11,354 nucleotides of DNA from JAJKIP01 sp040509055 (GTDB lineage Bacteria > Bacteroidota > Bacteroidia > Chitinophagales > Chitinophagaceae): contig JBEVLT010000283.1 in assembly GCA_040509055.1 (NCBI GenBank), positions 1 through 11,354 on the forward strand, in the 5' to 3' direction. Within the stretch, counting starts at the first letter, position 1. Every line of letters starts with the position of its first letter. Under the pieces are notes generated by a model. That model ran no database searches. It had not been told where the DNA came from and saw only the letters and a program-made list of their open reading frames with translations. Made by a program: the position numbers and the translations under genes. Shown here one piece after another: positions 6,438-11,354 of this stretch.

Positions 6438-7676
6438 TTACCATAACCACTGGCTCAACCGCCTTGTATTGGCTTCATTGTCATACTGCGCCAGCAGTTC
6501 GCTGCGGAGCACGACCTCTTCGCGGGTGAAGGGATGGTGATACAACTGCAGGATGATGGACGCAAACGCGTTCGCATTGCTCCCGATATGACAGGCTTCT
6601 TCCAGCCCGGTGCCGGCTACCATGGCTTCGTTGGCTACGCAATGGCGCCCTTCGAACAGGGCATGCAGCAGCTTCATACGGTTGCCTGCCAGGTTCCTGT
6701 TGAAGCAGGGCAGGGTATGGATATGCGCTTTTCGCACCAGGTCGTTCATCTCTTTTTCCGACGGATCAGCCACCAGGCAGGTGTTCTGGCAGAGCCCGGC
6801 GATGCGCTGCAGCTTTTTAGACGGCTTTTTACCGGCTACGATAAAGGGCACCCTCGCTTTGGTAAATACCTGGCAGATCAGCCAGGCCACCGCCGCTTCG
6901 TTTTCCGGTACGGCCAGGTTGCCATGGTACAGGCAGAAATGGCCCTGGCCTTCCTCGCCGTGCACCTGCTGCCAGGCGGGAAACGAAGGCAGCAGCTCCA
7001 CCTGGCTGAGGTGGTAGTCCCGCTGCAGGATGGCGCGGTCCTGTTCGGTAACGCAGGCATACACACAGTCGTCCGGCAGGTGATGGCTGTACTTGCGCAG
7101 CAGCCGGCTTTCGTTGTAGAGGTATATTTTTTTCAGGAAACCGTGCCCGGTGCGGGCCAGCTCTTTGTAGTACAGGCTTTCTTCGTTGCGCATCCGCACC
7201 ACGATCCGGCGATTGCGCCGGTCAAGCTCGGGCAGGATCCCGGTGCAGTGGATGCCTTCCAGCAGGATCGGGTGACTGTCCTGCTGCAGCCGGGCTACCA
7301 GCTGCTTATTCAGCCGGGAAGAAACAATGCAGGGCAGGGATAGTTTTTTGATCCCCTTCTCGCGTTCGTATTCATGCACGGTGTGGCAAAACCCGCTGAG
7401 CTCGCCGGGTGGGGGGGCTGCCGGGCCGAAATAGTGGAGGTGAATGCAAACGCCCGCTTTTTTCAGGGCTGCGATGCGGCTCATCATATCGATGGCATGG
7501 CCGTGGTCAGCGGGCCAGGGCGCATCCAGGCATACGATATGGAGATGACGGCTCACGCTCACGCTGGCCTCCGGGCAGTACCATAAAAGGGCTGCCGATT
7601 TTTTTCTTCCTCTTGCCTGTTCTGTATTGATCGTCGCATAATGAATTGCCAGTTTACAACACCCGCCGCCGGCCAT
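6438..7676 (-). CDS. Glycosyltransferase (GT-B fold, GT4-like), start uncertain
   Basis: The product resembles a Bacteroidota glycosyltransferase family with two Rossmann-like domains. The N-terminal domain opens with LHIVCLDAPWPADHG, followed by IDMMSRIAALKKAGVCIHLHYFG. The C-terminal nucleotide-sugar domain has CLYHGNLAVPENEAAVAWLI, PFIVAGKKPSKKLQ, ADPSEKEMNDLVRKA and KLLHALFEGRHCVANEAMVAGTGLEEACHIG. It probably transfers a sugar to an envelope glycan or a similar acceptor; donor and acceptor cannot be read from the sequence. The longest frame starts at ATG 7676 (412 residues), but its first 38-40 residues are Gly/Cys/Arg/Lys-rich and unlike a Rossmann start. GTG codons whose first base is at 7562 (residue 39) or 7556 (residue 41) would place the start just before the conserved LHIV strand and look more natural (374 or 372 residues). 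It is convergent with ftsE with zero bases between the stops. Confidence 0.82.
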   Translation of the reverse strand: MAGGGCCKLAIHYATINTEQARGRKKSAALLWYCPEASVSVSRHLHIVCLDAPWPADHGHAIDMMSRIAALKKAGVCIHLHYFGPAAPPPGELSGFCHTVHEYEREKGIKKLSLPCIVSSRLNKQLVARLQQDSHPILLEGIHCTGILPELDRRNRRIVVRMRNEESLYYKELARTGHGFLKKIYLYNESRLLRKYSHHLPDDCVYACVTEQDRAILQRDYHLSQVELLPSFPAWQQVHGEEGQGHFCLYHGNLAVPENEAAVAWLICQVFTKARVPFIVAGKKPSKKLQRIAGLCQNTCLVADPSEKEMNDLVRKAHIHTLPCFNRNLAGNRMKLLHALFEGRHCVANEAMVAGTGLEEACHIGSNANAFASIILQLYHHPFTREEVVLRSELLAQYDNEANTRRLSQWLW

Positions 7677-7686
7677 TTGTTGGGCG

Positions 7687-7694
7687 CAAAGATC
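7687..7694 (-). promoter_or_regulatory. Candidate -7 box for the glycosyltransferase gene
   Basis: The minus strand reads GATCTTTG followed by CGC, one specified position away from TAnnTTTG. It lies 10 bp before ATG 7676 and about 125-130 bp before the alternative GTG starts. The match does not decide between the starts. Confidence 0.35.
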
Positions 7695-7745
7695 ATTATT
7701 TTGGTGTATTGGCCATCGGTGAGCGCGGTTCAGCAGAAGATGGGC

Positions 7746-7778
7746 AAAAAAATAAGGCCTTGCTATCGCAAAGCCTTA
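7746..7778 (-). terminator. Rho-independent terminator of the outer-membrane receptor gene
   Basis: Arms at 7753-7763 and 7768-7778 pair around the loop TATC. The only mismatch becomes a G-U wobble in minus-strand RNA. A run of seven U (7746-7752) follows on that strand. It begins 21 bp beyond the receptor stop codon and separates it from the downstream glycosyltransferase gene, making the two independent transcripts. Confidence 0.9.
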
Positions 7779-7799
7779 CCGGGAAAAATAGTGTGTCGA

Positions 7800-10421
7800 T
7801 TACTGTCCGCCGCCCATAACGCCCGGGTCGACCGACTGGCCTTCGCTCCGCATGTTCTTCCGTTTGAACAGGTTGGGATCGAATTTGCCAAAGCGCCAGT
7901 TAAAGTTGATCCGCAGGATCTGCGGGTCGCGCCGGCGAAAGACATCCTGCACCAGGAACGAGGTTTCGGAATGGATGTCCGAACGGCGGGTGCGGAAAAT
8001 ATCGTTCATGTTGACGGAGACGGAAGCGGTCCTGTTCTTCAAAAATTCGTACCGCACGGCTACGTCTACGCCGTAGTTGGGCCGCACATAGCCCTGGGAG
8101 GCGGAAGCTGCACCGCCCCCGAAGCCAAACCCGCCACCGCCCCCGCCCCGGCCGCCGCCGCCGCTGCCACCGGGAGGCAGGATGGTCTTGGACTGGTAAT
8201 CGCCGGACAATTGAACGGAAATGTTTTTCGGCAGCTTAAACGTATTGTTGACCTTGAGGAAATAGCTGGTCAGCCGTTCCTGCTCGGGTTCGCCGGGTAT
8301 ATTGATCTTTACATCGGAAGTATACAGGTTGAAGTTGGGCGTCAGTTCCCACCACTTGGCCGGGTTGCTGCGCATGGTCAGCTCCAGGCCGGTTACGTAG
8401 CTGGAGTTGGCATTGATATACGTGGTCAGCACCACATCTTCGCCGCCCGAGCCAACACCCTGCTCCTGGAAGCGCGTGATCAGGTCGGTGGTATGTTTGT
8501 AATACAGCGAAGCAAGGAAGCTGCCCCTGTTCTTAAATGTCTTTTCGTAGGAAAGCTCGAACGAATTGGTAAACTCGGGCTGCAGGGCCGGGTTGCCCTT
8601 GCTGGGGTTCAGGCGATCGGACGAATCGGTAAAGGGCGTCAGCTGCCAGAAATTGGGCCGGTTGATGCGCCGGCTGTAGTTGAGCTGCAGGCTTTGCGTT
8701 TCGCCCAGCTTTTGCGACAGGAACACGCTGGGGAACAGGCTGATCGGGAAATCGATGTTGAACACCTGGCCCGATGTCAGCAGCTCGCCTTCGTACTGCG
8801 AGCTTTCGGCACGCAGGCCCAGCTGGTAGCCAAACGATTTCAGCTGACGGGAATAAGTGACATAGGCGGCATACACCTGGTCGTTGCTCCGGTAGTTGAT
8901 CTGCGAGGCCTGCTGCAGGGTCCATTTGCCGTTATCATCCAGGTAAAAAGCATTGTTGCTGCTGTTTTTCCGAAGCTGTGCCCGCAATCCTGCTTCGAAC
9001 TTCGACTTGTCGTTGATCGGGTTGACGAAATCGGTCTGGATCACCACGTTATCGTTGTCGCCGCGGATCAGCTGCTGCTGGCGGTAGGTGCCGGTGAGCT
9101 GGTACTGCGGTACGGAGAACGAATCGGTCTGGATGATATTGGAATTGGAGTTTTTGCTTTTGTTATACGTCAGGTCTGCGGTCCATTCGCGGCCGGCCTT
9201 GGGAAAATTGTGCTTGAAGCTGAGCGTGGTACCCAGGTTGCGGAAATTGCCTTTGGTGTCGCTGGCCCGCTCGGCAAACGAAGATTTGGTGCCGCCGGAA
9301 TACAGGGTATCGGTAAGGATATTGCTCTTCATAAACGGCTCAAAGCTGCCTTTGGCATAGTTGGCACTCAGCGAGAGCGTATTGCGGTTGCTGATAAAGT
9401 AGTCCATGCCCGCGCGGCCAAAGCCAAACTCACCCAGCTGCACGGAGCGGTCGTTCTGCAGGAAATAAATATCGGGAGTGGTAAACAGGTTCAGCCGCTC
9501 GGTAGTGCCGGTGCTGATGGACTTGCGCTGGTTGTACATACCGCTGACAAAGAAGTTTACCTTCTGCTGGCGCAGGTTGATATCGCCGCCAAGCCCCACA
9601 CGGCCGCGTGAATCGAGGTTGGCCCGCAGGTTACCGTTGTAGCCTACTTTCTTTTCTTTTTTCAATACGATGTTCAGGATGCCGGCAGTGCCGCCCGAAG
9701 CATCGAACTTGGCCGAAGGATTGGTGATCAGCTCCACGCTCTGGATGGCATCGGCAGGTATCTGCTCCAGCGTCAGGTTGGTCGGCCGGCCGTCTACAAA
9801 CAGCTGCGGCGTATTGTTGCGCAGGGTTACGTTGCCATCGATGTCTACGTTCAGCGAGGGCACGTTGCGCATGATATCCACTGCTGTACCGCCGGCGGAA
9901 ACAATATTCTTATCTACATTGAACACTTTGCGGTCGATGCCCAGCTGCAGACCGGGTCTTGACGATTCTACCGTCACGTTCCCCAGCATTTTTTCTTCTA
10001 TTTCGATCTTGATATTACCCAGGTCCTTGTCCAGGGCGTTCAGGGCCGCACTCATATCGCCGCCCGGTTTTATATCAAACGATACGGTTTGTACCAGCTC
10101 TTTGAACCCGATGGCGGTGATCTTTAATTTCAGCGGACCGAAGACCGGCACGTTTTCCAGGCTGAAATCGCCGTTGCTCTGGGTCAGCATCCCGTTGATC
10201 ACGGTTTCTTTCCGCTGTTTGGTCACGGTATCCATCTTGTTTTGCAGCAGCTGCACGGAAGCATATTCAACCGGTTTGCCGGAGGCCGCCTCCACGATTT
10301 TGCCGTATAAACGACCGGATACCTGTTGCCCGTTGCCGCGTCCGGGGCCGCCGGGCCGGTTTTGTGCATACAGACCGGATACCATACTCACTAAGAAAAG
10401 AACAGAGAAAACTAACCTCAT
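7800..10421 (-). CDS. TonB-dependent receptor-like outer-membrane beta-barrel protein
   Basis: The 873-residue product is predicted to sit in the outer membrane and import an unknown ligand. It has a signal peptide (MRLVFSVLFLVSMVSGLYA, cleavage likely after Ala19), a Gly/Pro/Arg-rich stretch at 22-33, a carboxypeptidase-regulatory-like domain at about 36-116 (LYGKIVEAASGKPVEYASV), a plug-like domain at about 146-255 with VDIMRNVPSLNVDIDGNVTL and PQLFVDGRP, and a long beta-barrel to about 840. The barrel contains RINRPNFWQLTPF and NPALQPEFTNSFELSYEKTF, typical of the Bacteroidota OMP_b-brl_3 type. Unusual for the barrel is a 20-residue Gly-rich segment at 751-770. No SusD partner, anti-sigma factor or substrate enzyme lies nearby, so the substrate is unknown. 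The ATG at 10421 is preferred over 10511, which would add 30 residues before the signal peptide and span the promoter box. A clear terminator follows. Confidence 0.93.
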   Translation of the reverse strand: MRLVFSVLFLVSMVSGLYAQNRPGGPGRGNGQQVSGRLYGKIVEAASGKPVEYASVQLLQNKMDTVTKQRKETVINGMLTQSNGDFSLENVPVFGPLKLKITAIGFKELVQTVSFDIKPGGDMSAALNALDKDLGNIKIEIEEKMLGNVTVESSRPGLQLGIDRKVFNVDKNIVSAGGTAVDIMRNVPSLNVDIDGNVTLRNNTPQLFVDGRPTNLTLEQIPADAIQSVELITNPSAKFDASGGTAGILNIVLKKEKKVGYNGNLRANLDSRGRVGLGGDINLRQQKVNFFVSGMYNQRKSISTGTTERLNLFTTPDIYFLQNDRSVQLGEFGFGRAGMDYFISNRNTLSLSANYAKGSFEPFMKSNILTDTLYSGGTKSSFAERASDTKGNFRNLGTTLSFKHNFPKAGREWTADLTYNKSKNSNSNIIQTDSFSVPQYQLTGTYRQQQLIRGDNDNVVIQTDFVNPINDKSKFEAGLRAQLRKNSSNNAFYLDDNGKWTLQQASQINYRSNDQVYAAYVTYSRQLKSFGYQLGLRAESSQYEGELLTSGQVFNIDFPISLFPSVFLSQKLGETQSLQLNYSRRINRPNFWQLTPFTDSSDRLNPSKGNPALQPEFTNSFELSYEKTFKNRGSFLASLYYKHTTDLITRFQEQGVGSGGEDVVLTTYINANSSYVTGLELTMRSNPAKWWELTPNFNLYTSDVKINIPGEPEQERLTSYFLKVNNTFKLPKNISVQLSGDYQSKTILPPGGSGGGGRGGGGGGFGFGGGAASASQGYVRPNYGVDVAVRYEFLKNRTASVSVNMNDIFRTRRSDIHSETSFLVQDVFRRRDPQILRINFNWRFGKFDPNLFKRKNMRSEGQSVDPGVMGGGQ

Positions 10422-10445
10422 GAAATGAATTTTGTATTTGACGCG

Positions 10446-10453
10446 CAAAGGTG
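10446..10453 (-). promoter_or_regulatory. Candidate -7 box for the outer-membrane receptor gene
   Basis: The minus strand reads CACCTTTG followed by CGCG, one specified position away from TAnnTTTG. It lies 24 bp before the ATG at 10421, a normal distance, and inside the frame of the longer alternative start, which supports the shorter one. No well-spaced -33 TTTG is seen. Confidence 0.45.
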
Positions 10454-10528
10454 ATGCAACTTGTTGACCTTTATATGACAATTTGATAAAAGGTAATGTT
10501 AAACTGATCATAGGTATAAGTTTTTAGA

Positions 10529-11083
10529 TCAACCGGCCAGCAGGGTTACTGCAATTTGAATGCCCCCGGTCAAAAAACCTGTTACGGCACCGGCCAGCGC
10601 GGCCTGCTGCCTGGGTTTGGTTAAAATAACACGCAGGTTATCAGGCGGAATAGCGGCTACCTTCTCCCGCACAATCTTTTCAATGTCCAGCTCTGCTGTC
10701 AGGTTGCCGGCCACCTGCTCCATCACCCGGGGAAAAAGGTCCCTGATCTCGTCCATAAAAATGACTTTCATCGTTTGGATGGTTTTATCGCCGATAAACA
10801 TGGCGAGCATCGGCATTTTGACCTGCAGGCGGTTGCGCAGGAAATCGTCCATCTGCTCTTCGATCAGCGGCATCACGCTGGTCAGCCGTGCAGGATCGCT
10901 GATGGATTGCCCCATCGCGGCGCCCGGCCATTCTGCCCTGGCCACACGGCCCAGTTGTCCGGCCAGCTGCTGCTGGTACCGGGAAATGGCCTGCGGCCGC
11001 AGTGCAGCAGCCCACAGCAACCGGCTGATGCACCAGCCAGCCAGGGCAGAGAGAAGCGGGAGTGTAAAAAGCCAGTTATTCAT
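10529..11083 (-). CDS. DUF445-type membrane protein
   Basis: The 184-residue protein has an N-terminal membrane segment at about 4-26, a long soluble helical part, and a C-terminal membrane segment at about 161-183 (GAVTGFLTGGIQIAVTLL). The soluble part contains VMPLIEEQMDDFLRNRLQ (70-87), MPMLAMFIGDKTIQTMK (90-106) and LDIEKIVREKV (132-142), the pattern of the DUF445 family, whose function is not established. The usual family motif after the first helix, which ends in a His-Pro pair, is degenerate here (RLLWAAALRP). The ATG at 11083 gives the expected N-terminal helix. Only 11 bp separate it from the U tract of an upstream terminator-like hairpin, leaving no room for a promoter of its own. 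It may depend on read-through from the tRNA-His promoter. Confidence 0.83.
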   Translation of the reverse strand: MNNWLFTLPLLSALAGWCISRLLWAAALRPQAISRYQQQLAGQLGRVARAEWPGAAMGQSISDPARLTSVMPLIEEQMDDFLRNRLQVKMPMLAMFIGDKTIQTMKVIFMDEIRDLFPRVMEQVAGNLTAELDIEKIVREKVAAIPPDNLRVILTKPRQQAALAGAVTGFLTGGIQIAVTLLAG

Positions 11084-11094
11084 GATGATCAGGT

Positions 11095-11144
11095 AAAAAA
11101 AATGCCCCGGCTGATACCGGAATGGATCCGGGATCAGGCCGGGG
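11095..11144 (-). terminator. Terminator-like hairpin between tRNA-His and the DUF445 gene
   Basis: In minus-strand RNA an outer CCCCGG/CCGGGG stem continues through CTGAT/ATCAG and CCGGA/TTCCGG pairs, with small bulges, to a short loop. A run of eight U (11095-11102) follows almost directly. This is a strong intrinsic terminator signature and would end the tRNA-His transcript 9 bp beyond the tRNA 3' end. It stops just 11 bp before the DUF445 ATG, so it could also act as an attenuator for that gene. Confidence 0.85.
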
Positions 11145-11152
11145 ATTGGTTG

Positions 11153-11227
11153 GGTGGCTAACCGGGTTCGAACCGGCGACCCTCAGAACCACAATCTGAT
11201 GCTCTAACCAACTGAGCTATAACCACC
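11153..11227 (-). tRNA. tRNA-His (anticodon GTG)
   Basis: The minus strand folds as a full cloverleaf: acceptor stem GTGGTTA/TAGCCAC with one G-U pair, D arm GCTC/GAGC, anticodon stem TCAGA/TCTGA holding loop TTGTGGT with anticodon GTG, and T arm GCCGG-TTCGAAC-CCGGT. An extra G at 11227 precedes the acceptor stem, the G-1 identity base of tRNA-His. The discriminator is C. The following bases are CAA, so the CCA end is not encoded and must be added by nucleotidyltransferase. Confidence 0.97.
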
Positions 11228-11253
11228 GTTTGTACTGCCAGTGCGCAGGGACG

Positions 11254-11261
11254 CAAAAATA
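11254..11261 (-). promoter_or_regulatory. Candidate -7 box for tRNA-His
   Basis: The minus strand reads TATTTTTG followed by CG, a full match to TAnnTTTG, 26 bp before the tRNA 5' end. A T-rich tract (TTTTTT) at about -33 replaces the usual TTTG. It is the only promoter-like signal seen upstream of both the tRNA and the DUF445 gene. Confidence 0.5.
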
Positions 11262-11304
11262 GTCAAATTGCTGATTTTGAAAAAATAAGTCAGCTTGTTT
11301 TTAT

Positions 11305-11346
11305 CCGGGGCCATTGCCGCAGGCCGTTTAAAGGCCTTTGGCCCGG
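11305..11346. other. Two-level inverted repeat near the right edge
   Basis: CCGGGGCCA (11305-11313) pairs with TGGCCCGG (11339-11346) with one bulged G, and inside it AGGCC (11321-11325) pairs with GGCCT (11333-11337). No U tract follows on either strand within the window, so a terminator call is not supported. It could be the 3' structure of a transcript arriving from the right or an unrelated palindrome. Confidence 0.4.
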
Positions 11347-11354
11347 AGTGTTTG

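Noticed and set aside
6534..7343. A 269-codon open frame on the plus strand
   Set aside because: It is antisense to the conserved C-terminal domain of the glycosyltransferase and has no recognisable motif.
7641..9611. A 656-codon open frame on the plus strand
   Set aside because: It lies almost wholly antisense to the receptor gene, whose signal peptide, domains and terminator are clear. The translation is low-complexity Ala/Val/Gly/Gln with no domain. It reflects codon bias of the opposite strand.

Overview
The window reads as an ordinary chromosomal stretch of a Bacteroidota bacterium, most likely a Chitinophagaceae-type member of the Chitinophagales with moderately high GC. The evidence is an outer-membrane beta-barrel receptor with a carboxypeptidase-regulatory-like N-terminal domain, Bacteroidota-style forms of purM, ftsE, holA and ribF, almost no Shine-Dalgarno sequences, and promoter boxes resembling TAnnTTTG ahead of most genes. 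The lineage is inferred from these features; no database search was possible.

Layout from left to right. Positions 1-281 hold no gene. They carry a 47-bp exact direct repeat (1-47 and 116-162), a run of degenerate 7-8 bp units (149-215) and a terminator for the minus-strand gene at 282-1256, which encodes an unrecognised membrane-anchored coiled-coil protein. Divergent from it lie holA (DNA polymerase III delta, 1460-2458, +) and a lipoprotein gene (2538-3287, +). ribF (3395-4357, -) converges on the lipoprotein gene and is divergent from purM (4454-5623, +). ftsE (5745-6437, +) follows purM. A glycosyltransferase (6438 to 7556-7676, -) meets ftsE tail to tail with no intervening base. Then come a large outer-membrane receptor (7800-10421, -) with a clear terminator, a DUF445-type membrane protein (10529-11083, -) and tRNA-His(GTG) (11153-11227, -). 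A strong hairpin plus U8 tract separates the tRNA from the DUF445 gene.

The genes are mostly housekeeping: replication clamp loading, flavin cofactor synthesis, purine synthesis, the ATPase arm of the FtsEX division complex, glycan assembly and outer-membrane transport. They are mostly single-gene transcription units with candidate promoters of their own and do not form one pathway.

No defence system, mobile element, CRISPR array, prophage or clearly new multi-gene system is visible. The points most worth a second look are the truncated repeat cluster at the left edge, the terminator-like hairpin ending only 11 bp before the DUF445 start codon, the very short predicted leaders of several genes, the uncertain glycosyltransferase start, and the two unrecognised envelope proteins.
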